A stretch of 64,000 nt of DNA from Shewanella sp. Arc9-LZ. Lineage in GTDB: Bacteria; Pseudomonadota; Gammaproteobacteria; Enterobacterales; Shewanellaceae. Shown here piece by piece: positions 44,381 through 53,658 of this stretch. The position numbers and the translations under genes were made by a program. The stretch spans positions 310,001 to 374,000 of the forward strand of contig NZ_CP048031.1 in the NCBI RefSeq assembly GCF_010092445.1. Direction: 5' to 3'. The first letter of the stretch is position 1. Each line of letters begins with the position of its first letter. Below the pieces are notes generated by a model that saw nothing but the letters and a program-made list of their open reading frames with translations, ran no database searches and was not told the origin of the DNA.

Positions 44381-45757
44381 ATGGACACAATGGTACAAAT
44401 CGCAGACCCGACCTACTTGTTGATGATAGCTGCACTCGCCATTATCGCGTTATTGATCCTGATTATTAAAATGAAATTGCATGCTTTTGTATCGTTAACA
44501 TTAGTCTGCGTGGCCACTGCACTGGCAAGTGGCATTAGCAGTGATCAAGTAGTGCCGACTATGATGGCGGGTTTTGGTGGCACCTTGGCTTCAGTTGCCT
44601 TATTAGTCGGCCTTGGCGCTATGATAGGTAAGATTTTAGAGGTCACTGGCGGTGCTAAAGTGCTTGCCGATACCTTGATTAGCCGCTTTGGTGAAGATAA
44701 AGCGCCGCTAGCGTTAGGTATCGCTTCGCTGTTGTTTGGTTTTCCAATATTTTTTGATGCTGGCTTAATGGTAATGATGCCTATTATTTTTAGCGTGGCT
44801 AAACGCTTTGGCGACTCACCACTTAAGTATGCTTTACCGTCTGCGGGTGCATTTGCGGTGATGCATGCTTTTGTACCGCCACACCCTGGACCGGTAGCGG
44901 CTGCAGACTTACTTGGCGCCAACATTGGTTTATTGCTATTTGTTGGCATGATGGTGGCAATCCCTACATGGTATATCGGCGCTTACTTATTTGGTTTATA
45001 TGCAGGCAAAAAATTTGATATTCCCGTATCGAAAGTTTTCTTCAGCACCGCACCTATTATCGATGTCGACAAGATCCCCAAGTTTGCTACAGTGATGTCG
45101 ATTCTGGTGTTACCTGTGATACTCATTTTTATGGATACGGGATTAAATACCTTAGCGGTAGCAGGAGTTATTGATGGTAAGTTGCCATTAGTTCAATTAC
45201 TGCGAATGCTGGGTAAGACGCCCATCGCATTGCTGATTACCTTATTAGTGTGTTTGGTGGTCTTTGCTAAAGACTACGGCATGCAACCGCTTGAAAAACT
45301 GTGTGGCGATTCATTAGGGCCAATTTGTGCGGTGATATTAGTCACGGGTGCTGGTGGCATGTTTGGTGGTGTGTTACGTGCCAGTGGTATAGGCCAAGCG
45401 TTAGCGGATGCATTATCCGATACCGGTATGCCGTTAATTGTGGCCGCATTTGTTATTGCCACCTGTTTGCGGGTGGCGCAAGGTTCTGCAACTGTGGCAT
45501 TAACCACTACAGCTGCATTAATTGCGCCCATGGTTGCGGCAACGGCTGGATTAAGCGCTGCTGATTTATGTTTTATTGTGATTGCCATTGCTGGTGGTTC
45601 AACGGTGTTATCGCACTTTAATGATTCCGGTTTTTGGCTGGTAGGGCGTTTGATGGAAATGGACGAGAAAACCACGTTAAAAACATGGACAGTGATGGAA
45701 ACTTTACTCGGCACCATAGCTTTTATCATTGTTGGTATCTTGAGCATACTGTTTTAA
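44381..45757 (+). CDS. gntP: GntP-family gluconate:proton symporter
   Basis: 458 residues with 12-14 membrane helices. LLVGLGAMIGKILEVTGGAKVLADTLI, FGFPIFFDAGLMVMMPIIFS, FVPPHPGPVAAADLLGANIG and GSATVALTTTAALIAPM are GntP/GntT family motifs. Divergent from gluconokinase, so gluconate is the likely substrate. ATG at 44381 has GGA upstream; a TTG at 44369 is possible. Exact GntP, GntT or GntU type is not resolved. Confidence 0.9.
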   Translation: MDTMVQIADPTYLLMIAALAIIALLILIIKMKLHAFVSLTLVCVATALASGISSDQVVPTMMAGFGGTLASVALLVGLGAMIGKILEVTGGAKVLADTLISRFGEDKAPLALGIASLLFGFPIFFDAGLMVMMPIIFSVAKRFGDSPLKYALPSAGAFAVMHAFVPPHPGPVAAADLLGANIGLLLFVGMMVAIPTWYIGAYLFGLYAGKKFDIPVSKVFFSTAPIIDVDKIPKFATVMSILVLPVILIFMDTGLNTLAVAGVIDGKLPLVQLLRMLGKTPIALLITLLVCLVVFAKDYGMQPLEKLCGDSLGPICAVILVTGAGGMFGGVLRASGIGQALADALSDTGMPLIVAAFVIATCLRVAQGSATVALTTTAALIAPMVAATAGLSAADLCFIVIAIAGGSTVLSHFNDSGFWLVGRLMEMDEKTTLKTWTVMETLLGTIAFIIVGILSILF

Positions 45758-45802
45758 ATATCAATCGGTTATCATTAACAGTGACGAATTGACGTTTTAA
45801 TA

Positions 45803-45832
45803 CTAACAAAGCCGCAATAGCGGCTTTGTTAG
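45803..45832. terminator. Bidirectional terminator between gntP and the PAS-GGDEF gene
   Basis: A 13-bp perfect stem CTAACAAAGCCGC, loop AATA, and complement. It lies between convergent genes; no long T run, but the stem carries A/T at its base. Confidence 0.75.
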
Positions 45833-45872
45833 CCAGAATATTGGCTTAATTTAGTGTATTTATGACTCTAGG

Positions 45873-47102
45873 TTATGCAAACACTAGCTGGCTAGTGATT
45901 TGTGATCGGGCTTGTTCTAACGCTGAATCTGCACGCAAAATAAGGCGGTCGATAGTGTCGTCAGCTTGCCAGTTAGATAACCCGACACAGGCACTAAAGC
46001 GAATGTGCTTACCGCTTTCTGGTTCGATTAGCTCCGTATGTTCGATACTATGACGAATACTCTCGGCTATTTTTAGTGCAATATTTTTGCTGCTAGCTTG
46101 AATGATGGCAATAAATTCATCACCGCTCCAACGGGCGATTAAGTCAGTTTCAGCAAGCTTACTTTGGCAATGCTGAGCAAAGTGAATCAACGCTTTATCA
46201 CCCATATCATGGCCAAACAAATGGTTAATTTGCTTTAAGTCATCTATACCCATTAAGACACAATAAAGGTGTTCATGCACAAGGGTGCTATGGGTCATTA
46301 ATTGCTGACTAAAATGGATTAAGCCTCGTCGATTAAGGGCTTTTGTGAGGTAATCAACATAGATTTGTTTATCGAGTTTGTCTTTTAATAAATAAGATTC
46401 GGTGACATCGATCATGGTAACTTGAATAGCGGGTTGCTGCTCCCAACTGATCACCGTCTCAATTAATTTCACCCATATGATACGACCGCTAAGGTGTAGG
46501 CATTTGATTTCAACAGGATGAGGTTTAACTTTATTCGCGAGTAACGCAGCGTTAGCGTCTAGGCGCTGTTCTTGATAGCTTGGTTCAATCACATCCAAAA
46601 TTGAGGCGAGTGACATAATACTTTGGGTATTAGGGTAACCGAATAGTTGTGCTAATGTCTGATTGCAATACAGCGGGCTAAAGTTGCGATGTACTAATAC
46701 GCCTTGTACAGATCCATTGACTAATTGCTGATAGCGACTTTCACTTTGTACTAAAGCTTGTTTAAGTGTTGTAGATTCAGTTAAATCCACAATCGTGATT
46801 TGTAGGGCTGATCGTCCTTGCCATTCAACTATGTGTTCAATAGCTAATATATTGAGTTTCAAACCTAAACGGTTACGGTTAATGTAGCTGCGTACCTGAG
46901 GTTTTTCTATACCACTCATTAATGCGTAGTAAGTGTGTGTGGCTACATCCTGTAGTTCGGGATCGATTAACTCTAGAACACTCTTTAGCGCTAAAATATC
47001 TTGAGCTGTATTATAACCGAAGATTTTTGCATAATTATCATCGGCATAAAGTGGTATAAAATCTTGATGAATAACTACACCATAATGAGCATCAAAATCC
47101 AA
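45873..47102 (-). CDS. PAS-PAS-GGDEF protein with degenerate active site
   Basis: 409 residues with two PAS-like sensor regions (about 8-110 and 130-235: HYGVVIHQDFIPLYADDNYAKIFGY; VLVHRNFSPLYCNQTLAQLFGY) and a C-terminal GGDEF domain (about 245-405). The signature reads WSGDEF, and the metal and substrate residues are altered (GIDDLKQINHLFGH in place of the usual DxDxFKxxND). This suggests weak or no diguanylate cyclase activity and a regulatory role. Start is TTG at 47102 with AAGGA 7 bases upstream. Confidence 0.85.
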   Translation of the reverse strand: MDFDAHYGVVIHQDFIPLYADDNYAKIFGYNTAQDILALKSVLELIDPELQDVATHTYYALMSGIEKPQVRSYINRNRLGLKLNILAIEHIVEWQGRSALQITIVDLTESTTLKQALVQSESRYQQLVNGSVQGVLVHRNFSPLYCNQTLAQLFGYPNTQSIMSLASILDVIEPSYQEQRLDANAALLANKVKPHPVEIKCLHLSGRIIWVKLIETVISWEQQPAIQVTMIDVTESYLLKDKLDKQIYVDYLTKALNRRGLIHFSQQLMTHSTLVHEHLYCVLMGIDDLKQINHLFGHDMGDKALIHFAQHCQSKLAETDLIARWSGDEFIAIIQASSKNIALKIAESIRHSIEHTELIEPESGKHIRFSACVGLSNWQADDTIDRLILRADSALEQARSQITSQLVFA

Positions 47103-47316
47103 AATCGTTCCTTGTTTGAATGTTATATTTTAATGTAGCATTTTTACTCGATAAATATTCTAGCGCTTTTGGTTATTTGTACCCTGATGTGATGTGTAAA
47201 CTCGGCAATATGAGATCATCTTCGCACTTACCGTTGTTAAGATCATAGCATTTTTATAAAAGTGTCATTGCCATAATGTTATTACATCATTATGGCTCCC
47301 CTGCGTCGTTTCGTTT

Positions 47317-48729
47317 TTAGTCCATCGACAGTTCTTTTAATTTACGCGTTAGGGTATTACGACCCCAACCTAGACGTTTAGCGGCTTCTTGTTTATGGCC
47401 TTGAGTATGTCTTAGTGCTGTTTCAAGTAAAATACGTTCAAATTCAGGTTGCACTTCAGTGAGTAAATCACTTTCACCTGCAGCCAGCTTTTCATCAATC
47501 CAATCAGTTAATGCGGTTTGCCAGTCACTTGCTCCAGCTTGTTTCTGCTGGGTTGCTACTGGGTCTTTAAGCAATTCTGGTGGTAAATCTTGCGGTAAAA
47601 TTTCTTGTCCGGACGCCATTACGGTTAACCAACGACAAGTATTCTCAAGTTGGCGAACATTACCCGGCCAAGGAAGGTTAGCCAATTTTACCGCGGTTTC
47701 TTTAGTGAGTATTTTGGGTTCAACGCCAATCTCTTTCGCTGCGGTGCTTAAAAAGTGATTAGCGAGTTGGGCAATGTCTTCACGGCGCTGCGATAACGGC
47801 GGTAAGTGTACTCTGATCACATTGAGGCGATGAAACAAATCTTCGCGGAAGGTGCCTTTTTGCACCTGCACCTCAAGATTTTGATGCGTCGCAGCAATAA
47901 TACGTACATCAACTTGCACTGCTTGATGACCGCCGACACGATAGAACTGGCCGTCGGCAAGGACTCGTAATAATCGCGTTTGCACATCGATTGGCATGTC
48001 ACCGATTTCATCTAAAAATAGCGTGCCACCATTGGCTTGTTCAAAACGACCTTGGCGCACGTTGGCGGCACCAGTAAAGGCGCCTTTTTCATGGCCAAAG
48101 AGTTCAGATTCAATCAAATCTTTTGGGATGGCAGCCATATTTAATGCAATAAAGGGTTTGTCCTTACGTGGGCTGTGTTTGTGCAATGCACCAGCGACTA
48201 ATTCTTTACCAGTACCAGATTGGCCATTGATGAGCACACTGATAGATGAGCGAGATAATCGGCCTATGGCACGAAACACTTCTTGCATTGCCGGGGCTTC
48301 ACCAATAATTTCAGGGGTTTTTATGGTGGTATCAATAACGGGTTGTGGTGCTTGCTCTGTTGCATGTGTGAGTGCGCGTTCAACTAAATTAATGGCTTCA
48401 TCAATATCAAATGGTTTTGGTAGGTATTCAAATGCACCTGCTTGATATGCGCTCACGGCACTGTCTAAGTCTGAGTGGGCGGTCATGATGATCACTGGAA
48501 TATGTGGATAATGCAGTTGTAAGCGATCAAGCAAGGTTAAGCCATCAGTACCTGGCATGCGGATGTCTGAAACGATGACTTGAGGTTGTGATGCTTCTAA
48601 AGCTTGCCACAAGGATTCTGCAGCAGCAAAGCTAGCCGTTGACAGTGATGCGCCTTTAAGGGCTTTTTCGAGTACCCAACGGATCGAACTATCATCATCG
48701 AGGATCCAAACTTGTTCACTAATGTTCAT
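47317..48729 (-). CDS. glnG: NtrC (GlnG), nitrogen response regulator
   Basis: 470 residues. Receiver domain (QVWILDDDSSIRWVLEKAL, phospho-acceptor Asp in VSDIRMPG), AAA+ sigma-54 activator domain (Walker A GQSGTGKEL, sigma-54 loop GAFTGA, Walker B GGTLFLDEIG) and Fis-type helix-turn-helix (GHKQEAAKRLGWGRNTLTRKLKEL). Activates sigma-54 promoters such as glnA when nitrogen is limiting. Gene order ntrB-ntrC is transcribed leftward with 36 bases between. Confidence 0.97.
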   Translation of the reverse strand: MNISEQVWILDDDSSIRWVLEKALKGASLSTASFAAAESLWQALEASQPQVIVSDIRMPGTDGLTLLDRLQLHYPHIPVIIMTAHSDLDSAVSAYQAGAFEYLPKPFDIDEAINLVERALTHATEQAPQPVIDTTIKTPEIIGEAPAMQEVFRAIGRLSRSSISVLINGQSGTGKELVAGALHKHSPRKDKPFIALNMAAIPKDLIESELFGHEKGAFTGAANVRQGRFEQANGGTLFLDEIGDMPIDVQTRLLRVLADGQFYRVGGHQAVQVDVRIIAATHQNLEVQVQKGTFREDLFHRLNVIRVHLPPLSQRREDIAQLANHFLSTAAKEIGVEPKILTKETAVKLANLPWPGNVRQLENTCRWLTVMASGQEILPQDLPPELLKDPVATQQKQAGASDWQTALTDWIDEKLAAGESDLLTEVQPEFERILLETALRHTQGHKQEAAKRLGWGRNTLTRKLKELSMD

Positions 48730-48765
48730 GTTACTACCTCATTCTGCCTACAAAGGGCATGCTAG

Positions 48766-49803
48766 TTATTGTAATGGCAGGTTAATAATAAATTCGGTAT
48801 GCCCTGGTGCCGAAACACAATCAATGCGACCGCCGTGTAATCGGGCAATGTTATGCGCAATGGATAATCCTAACCCTGAACCCTCGTCACGTCCGGTGAC
48901 CATAGGGTAGAAGAGGGTATCCATTAACTCAGCAGGAATACCGGGGCCGTTATCAATAATGGATAAGGCGAGTACCACTTTATAGCGCTGTGTTCCAATG
49001 GTGACTTGATGTTGAGTGCGAGTGCGAATGACAATATCGCCACCACAATGTTCTAACGCTTGTATCGCATTTTGCACAATATTCAATACGGCTTGCTGCA
49101 TTTGATCTGGATCCATCTGAATATCTGGAATCGATGGATCATAATCTCGTTTTAAGCAGATATTGTCTGGCAGTGCCATTTCGACTAACTTAAGCACTTT
49201 TTGAATCACTTGATGGATATTGTGTTCAGCATGCTGCGTTGGTCGTTGTGGGCCAAGTAAACGGTCGACTAAATTACGTAATCTATCTGCTTGTTCGATA
49301 ATCAGACTGGTAAATTCTTTTAATTCGGGCGAGTCGAGCTCTCGCGATAACAACTGCGCAGCGCCTCTAAGGCCGCCCAGCGGGTTTTTAATTTCATGGG
49401 CTAAATTACGTACCAAAAACTGTGCAGCTTGCTGTTGGGCGTCCATATTAAGCTGCTGATGAATGCGACGTTGTTGGTCTACTTGACGTAATTCTAAAAT
49501 GCTGAGGTTATTGTCATTTTCAATTGGCATCAAGGTGATATCAATGGTGTGATGTTGGCCGTCTAGGGTGATTAATGCGGCGGTATTGACCGTGAGTCCC
49601 TGGCCGGCATTAATGGCATCGCGTAGTAATTGTGGCTCAACCCCCATCAGTTGATAAAGCTCAGGAAGCGTTTGCTCGAGTAGCTTATGGTTACCTACTC
49701 CCAATAATTGTGCGGCCGCGGCATTAGCATAGCTCGGCTTGAGCTCGTTATTAATAACAAGCACTGCGGTGACTAAGTGATTGAGAAGGTTATTTGTGTC
49801 CAT
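48766..49803 (-). CDS. glnL: NtrB (GlnL), nitrogen sensor kinase/phosphatase
   Basis: 345 residues without membrane segments. N-terminal PAS (LLNHLVTAVLVINNELKPSYANAAAAQLLGVG), H-box RNLAHEIKNPLGGLRGAAQLLS, N-box VLNIVQNAIQALEH, G-boxes DNGPGIPAEL and GSGLGLSIAHNI. Phosphorylates NtrC, switched by PII protein. Upstream lies a perfect NtrC palindrome, giving autoregulation. Confidence 0.96.
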   Translation of the reverse strand: MDTNNLLNHLVTAVLVINNELKPSYANAAAAQLLGVGNHKLLEQTLPELYQLMGVEPQLLRDAINAGQGLTVNTAALITLDGQHHTIDITLMPIENDNNLSILELRQVDQQRRIHQQLNMDAQQQAAQFLVRNLAHEIKNPLGGLRGAAQLLSRELDSPELKEFTSLIIEQADRLRNLVDRLLGPQRPTQHAEHNIHQVIQKVLKLVEMALPDNICLKRDYDPSIPDIQMDPDQMQQAVLNIVQNAIQALEHCGGDIVIRTRTQHQVTIGTQRYKVVLALSIIDNGPGIPAELMDTLFYPMVTGRDEGSGLGLSIAHNIARLHGGRIDCVSAPGHTEFIINLPLQ

Positions 49804-49823
49804 TAGCCGTCCTAGTATAGGGT

Positions 49824-49853
49824 TGCACCATTATAATGCACCACTTTGGTGCA
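49824..49853. promoter_or_regulatory. NtrC binding site(s) upstream of ntrB
   Basis: TGCACCACTTTGGTGCA at 49837-49853 is a perfect NtrC palindrome (TGCACCA-N3-TGGTGCA). A further half site TGCACCA at 49824-49830 precedes it. It is 34 bases upstream of the ntrB start, where bound NtrC would repress a sigma-70 promoter, as at glnL of E. coli. Confidence 0.82.
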
Positions 49854-49942
49854 TATCACAACCCGGAACACACAAGCACTTTGTAAGATAAATAGTCACG
49901 CAAAATTTCATAAGCTAATGAATAAACTGATTTTTATCTTAA

Positions 49943-50467
49943 TCATTTAGACTTTTTTGCAGGTCCAAATACAGATGCTTGGTGAAGGAATATCTTTCTA
50001 GGAGAGCTTGATGCAAGGACTTTGCCGCTTTGTGTTACAGCGTTAACAACCAACGAGTGTTCACCTCTATTAATGCCCGTTAATTGGAATATATTCGATG
50101 CTTGAGCTGGGGCAGCGATAATACCATCGACTAATAATGTCATTAGCACGCCACGAGGTAATTGAGGGGTGACGCTCACTGACACGGTAAATGCGCCATT
50201 ATTGTCACGCACAGTAGCTTCTTCTTGGGGAGAGGTAATCGAAATCGTGTAGTTAATTGATGCTTCTGTTGTTGGGATGACATTGATTTTTGTTGGGGTG
50301 TCAATCGTCATGTTGTTTTGGGTGTTTTCATTTAATTCAACAGCTTCGGCATTATTTTTTTGTTCATCTGAGTAATGAACTTTGCCATTTTCGTCTACCC
50401 AACGGTATACGGTAGCAACACTTTGGGCGCTCAATAATAACAAACTAATAAGTATGATAAGGCGCAT
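49943..50467 (-). CDS. DUF4124 domain exported protein
   Basis: 174 residues with a signal peptide (about 19 residues). The DUF4124 motif TVYRWVDENGKVHYSDEQK follows the cleavage site. The rest (about 75-165) has alternating strands, possibly an Ig-like fold (ISITSPQEEATVRDNNGAFTVSVSVTPQL, TLLVDGIIAAPAQASNIFQLTGI). Periplasmic. Common upstream of ntrB in Shewanella and relatives; function unknown. Start chosen for GGAG 7 bases upstream. Confidence 0.78.
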   Translation of the reverse strand: MRLIILISLLLLSAQSVATVYRWVDENGKVHYSDEQKNNAEAVELNENTQNNMTIDTPTKINVIPTTEASINYTISITSPQEEATVRDNNGAFTVSVSVTPQLPRGVLMTLLVDGIIAAPAQASNIFQLTGINRGEHSLVVNAVTQSGKVLASSSPRKIFLHQASVFGPAKKSK

Positions 50468-50597
50468 AATGCACTCCATAAAACGACAGTTTTAATAGAG
50501 TAGACGTTTTTATAAAAAAAATCAGCTTAAACTGTTTAGTTAAGCTGAATCGAAGCGGCAATATTAAACCGCTATTGTTTATTTAGGTGCAACAACA

Positions 50598-50909
50598 CTA
50601 GATGTATTGGCAGCAGTATTCTGAAATTTGATCTGTTCGGATACTGAAGCTCACATTTGGTGCAAGCTCAAACTGGCTTGCTTCAGCATATGCAACCCAC
50701 TCAGTTTTACCCGGTAATAACACGTCAAATTTGCCAGAAATAACCTGCATTATTTCACCTTGAGCCGTTGAAAACTCATATTCACCAGGCAATACCACAC
50801 CAAAAGTTTGTTTACTACCATCAGCTAATACTACGCTTCTGCTTATCACTTTACCGTTAAAATACACATTGGCTTTTTTAGCGACGCTTACCTGTTGCAA
50901 CATACTCAT
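50598..50909 (-). CDS. ppnP: PpnP, pyrimidine/purine nucleoside phosphorylase
   Basis: 103-residue cupin-type protein. [49 protein letters not shown] and [11 protein letters not shown] match the DUF1255/PpnP (YaiE) family, which splits nucleosides with phosphate. Start ATG has AGGGA upstream; an ATG two codons later is possible. Single gene. Confidence 0.92.
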   Translation of the reverse strand: MSMLQQVSVAKKANVYFNGKVISRSVVLADGSKQTFGVVLPGEYEFSTAQGEIMQVISGKFDVLLPGKTEWVAYAEASQFELAPNVSFSIRTDQISEYCCQYI

Positions 50910-51292
50910 ATATTTTCCCTAAAAATGATCTTGGTTTGAATCTATCTGCGTTTACGTAAAATATCTAGTTAAATGTTTTCATGTTGTATCACGAGAGTCG
51001 CTTCGCTGCTAGGGCGGACTGCGTCCTGCTAGAGTCGCTTCGCTGCTAGGGCGGACTGCGTCCTGCTAGAGTCGCTTCGCTGCTAAGGCGTAACTTCGTC
51101 ACTGCTAGAGTCGCTTCGCTGCTAAGGCGTGACTTCGTCACTGCTTGAGTCGCTTCGCTGCTAGGGCGTGACTTCGTCACTGCTAGAGTCGCTTTGCTGC
51201 TAAGCTGTTGACTTTATAGCCTCTAGCCGCGGAGCGTACTAGCAGCGCAGCGTCCTAGGCCTTTCGCTTTTAGCCTGTATAGACTAGACAAC
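50910..51292. repeat. Tandem 37-39 bp hairpin repeats plus inverted copies
   Basis: Six head-to-tail units start at 50995, 51032, 51069, 51108, 51147 and 51186, all beginning GAGTCGCTT. Periods are 37, 37, 39, 39 and 39 bp. The first two units carry the hairpin GGAC-TGC-GTCC; the next three carry GTGA/TCAC (third unit GTAA/TCAC) around CTTCG at the same place. From 51210, inverted partial copies occur (CTAGCAGCGCAGCG at 51239-51252). Units touch with no spacers, so it is not CRISPR. Nothing coding is seen in 50910-51366. Confidence 0.9.
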
Positions 51293-51324
51293 AAAAAGCC
51301 CAGATGCATGCATCTGGGCTTTTT
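51293..51324. terminator. Bidirectional terminator downstream of typA
   Basis: A 32-base perfect palindrome, AAAAAGCCCAGATGC and its complement, with A and T tracts. It follows typA on the minus strand. Confidence 0.88.
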
Positions 51325-51329
51325 AGGTC

Positions 51330-51360
51330 TCAATGAGTGGCAGACGTTGCCACTCATTGA
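51330..51360. other. Second perfect hairpin next to typA stop
   Basis: TCAATGAGTGGCA pairs perfectly with TGCCACTCATTGA (13 bp, loop GACGT), 6 bases after the typA stop and just before the terminator in the transcript. It could protect the mRNA 3' end. Confidence 0.75.
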
Positions 51361-51366
51361 TGGTAA

Positions 51367-53178
51367 TTAACTGCGGTTATTACGCTTACGCTCATTCTCA
51401 GTTAAGAATCTCTTACGAACACGGATGTTCTTAGGAGTTACTTCAACTAATTCATCATCATCGATGAATTCAAGAGCTTGCTCAAGAGTCAATGTGATAG
51501 GCGTAGTCAATACTTGTGCTTCATCAGTACCTGATGCGCGCATGTTAGTTAGCTGCTTACCTTTCAAACAGTTTACTGTCAAATCGTTAGAGCGAGCATG
51601 AATACCCACTACTTGACCTTCATACACTTCAGCAGCGTGACCAATAAACATACGACCACGGTCTTGCAAAGCAAATAGAGCGAATGTTAGTGCTTTACCT
51701 GTTGCGTTTGAAATCAATACGCCGTTAGCGCGTTGACCAATATCGCCACCTTTGTGTGGACCGTAGTGATCAAATGAATGATAAATTAGACCAGTACCAG
51801 ATGTTGCTGTTAAGAATTCGGTTTGGAAACCAATTAAGCCACGGCTTGGGATAACGAAGTCGATACGTACACGACCTTTACCATCAAGCTGCATGTCTTT
51901 CATTTCGCCTTTACGAACACCTAATTTTTCAATTACGGTACCTTGATGATCTTCTTCAACGTCAACTGTTACAGTTTCGTATGGTTCATGTAGCTCACCA
52001 TCGATTGTTTTTAGAATAACTTCTGGACGAGATACGGCTAATTCATAACCTTCACGACGCATGTTTTCAATTAAAATCGATAAGTGTAATTCACCACGAC
52101 CTGAAACGCGGAAACGGTCTGGACTTTCTGTTTCTTCAACGCGAAGTGCTACGTTGTGAACTAATTCAGTCTGTAAACGTTCAAGAATGTTACGTGAAGT
52201 AACATACTTACCTTCTTTACCCGCGAACGGAGAAGTGTTTACTTGGAATGTCATCGTTAGTGTTGGTTCATCAACAGTTAACGGTGGCATTGCTTCTACT
52301 GCATTCACTGCACAGATAGTATCAGAGATTTTAAGCTCGCCTAAACCTGTAATAGCAACGATGTCACCAGCATTTGCAATTGGCACTTCAGTACGGTCAA
52401 GACCCATGTAACCTAATACTTGGCCCATTTTACCGTTACGTGTCTTACCGTCAGCGCCAATAATGGTCACTTGTTGGTTAGTCTTAACGCTACCACGAGT
52501 AATACGGCCAATACCGATAACACCCACGTATGAGTTATAATCGATTTGAGAAATTTGCATTTGGAATGGAGCTTCTGCATCAGCATCTGGGAAAGCTACT
52601 TTCTCAACGATAGTTTGGAATAGCGGCGTCATATCATCGCTTGCTACATCTGGATCTAACGTTGCAAAACCATTTAATGCCGAAGCATAAACGATTGGGA
52701 AATCTAGTTGTTCGTCAGTGGCACCTAAGTTAACGAATAAATCGAATACTTGGTCAATAACCCAATCTGGACGAGCACTTGGACGGTCAATTTTGTTGAT
52801 AACAACAATTGGCTTAAGGCCTTGAGCGAATGCTTTCTTGGTTACAAAGCGAGTTTGTGGCATTGGGCCATCAACTGCATCAACCAACAATAATACTGAG
52901 TCAACCATAGATAGAACGCGTTCAACTTCACCACCGAAATCGGCGTGGCCAGGAGTATCTACGATATTAATACGGTAGTCGTTCCACTGGATGGCAGTGT
53001 TCTTTGCCAGAATGGTGATCCCACGTTCTTTTTCAAGATCGTTAGAATCCATAACCCGCTCAGTAGCTTCTCCACGAGATGCAAGGGTTCCTGACTGCGC
53101 CAACATTTTGTCAACCAAGGTTGTTTTGCCATGGTCAACGTGGGCAATAATGGCGATGTTACGTAAATTCTCTAGCAC
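51367..53178 (-). CDS. typA: TypA/BipA, ribosome-associated translational GTPase
   Basis: 603 residues. GTPase motifs [41 protein letters not shown] and SALNG, then EF-G-like domains and the TypA C-terminus. It binds the 70S ribosome and helps assembly and translation in cold and stress. The start is GTG at 53178, with AGAGG 8 bases upstream. Divergent from glnA, as in E. coli. Confidence 0.97.
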   Translation of the reverse strand: MLENLRNIAIIAHVDHGKTTLVDKMLAQSGTLASRGEATERVMDSNDLEKERGITILAKNTAIQWNDYRINIVDTPGHADFGGEVERVLSMVDSVLLLVDAVDGPMPQTRFVTKKAFAQGLKPIVVINKIDRPSARPDWVIDQVFDLFVNLGATDEQLDFPIVYASALNGFATLDPDVASDDMTPLFQTIVEKVAFPDADAEAPFQMQISQIDYNSYVGVIGIGRITRGSVKTNQQVTIIGADGKTRNGKMGQVLGYMGLDRTEVPIANAGDIVAITGLGELKISDTICAVNAVEAMPPLTVDEPTLTMTFQVNTSPFAGKEGKYVTSRNILERLQTELVHNVALRVEETESPDRFRVSGRGELHLSILIENMRREGYELAVSRPEVILKTIDGELHEPYETVTVDVEEDHQGTVIEKLGVRKGEMKDMQLDGKGRVRIDFVIPSRGLIGFQTEFLTATSGTGLIYHSFDHYGPHKGGDIGQRANGVLISNATGKALTFALFALQDRGRMFIGHAAEVYEGQVVGIHARSNDLTVNCLKGKQLTNMRASGTDEAQVLTTPITLTLEQALEFIDDDELVEVTPKNIRVRKRFLTENERKRNNRS

Positions 53179-53658
53179 GGATAAACCTCTAAACCAGCAA
53201 ATAAAAAAAAAGGATCTAACAGTAGTTATAGATTGTAGCTACTGTAAAAAAGCGTGCCATTCTACTTCACAGCAGCTTTTGTAGATAGGATTATTTTTGA
53301 ACACTTGTAAATCTATCGCTTGCTATGGATTAATAAACAGCATAAAACGTATATATATGAAGCATAACCATGGTGTAAGACAAAACTGTGACATTGGCTA
53401 AAACAGCAACATTAACATGACGCACCATTATGGACTTTTGCACCATGATGAAACATAGTGATGCACGAGGTTGGTGCAAGGTTATGATTTAGAAGATTTG
53501 GAAACTTTCTCATCTTCATAAAATCAATTAGTTAGCGATCTGGCATGAATATCGCTTTATTGCTGATAATTATGAAAAGATTCGTTTTCCAGGTGCATCA
53601 TCTGGCGAATAGCAAAATTATTTAAGGGACAACCCTTTACCCTACCGGAGGCTTGAGA
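53179..53658. promoter_or_regulatory. typA/glnA divergent control region with NtrC sites
   Basis: The 480-base gap holds three NtrC-like sites: 53421-53437, 53439-53455 and the best, TGCACGAGGTTGGTGCA at 53462-53478. They lie about 100-140 bases upstream of the glnA sigma-54 start point, the usual enhancer distance. The typA promoter must also lie in this region but I cannot place it. Confidence 0.78.
53540..53556 (+). promoter_or_regulatory. Sigma-54 (-24/-12) promoter of glnA
   Basis: CTGGCATGAATATCGCT matches the consensus YTGGCACGRNNNTTGCW at all but two positions, with GG (53542-53543) and GC (53554-53555) separated by the required 10 bases. It lies about 100 bases before the glnA start, with NtrC sites upstream. 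Confidence 0.82.

Noticed and set aside
44545..45747. Long minus-strand frames opposite gntP
   Set aside because: Mirror frames of a membrane protein gene with strong family match on the plus strand.
50995..51206. CRISPR array
   Set aside because: Units abut with no unique spacers, periods change from 37 to 39, and no cas gene is near.
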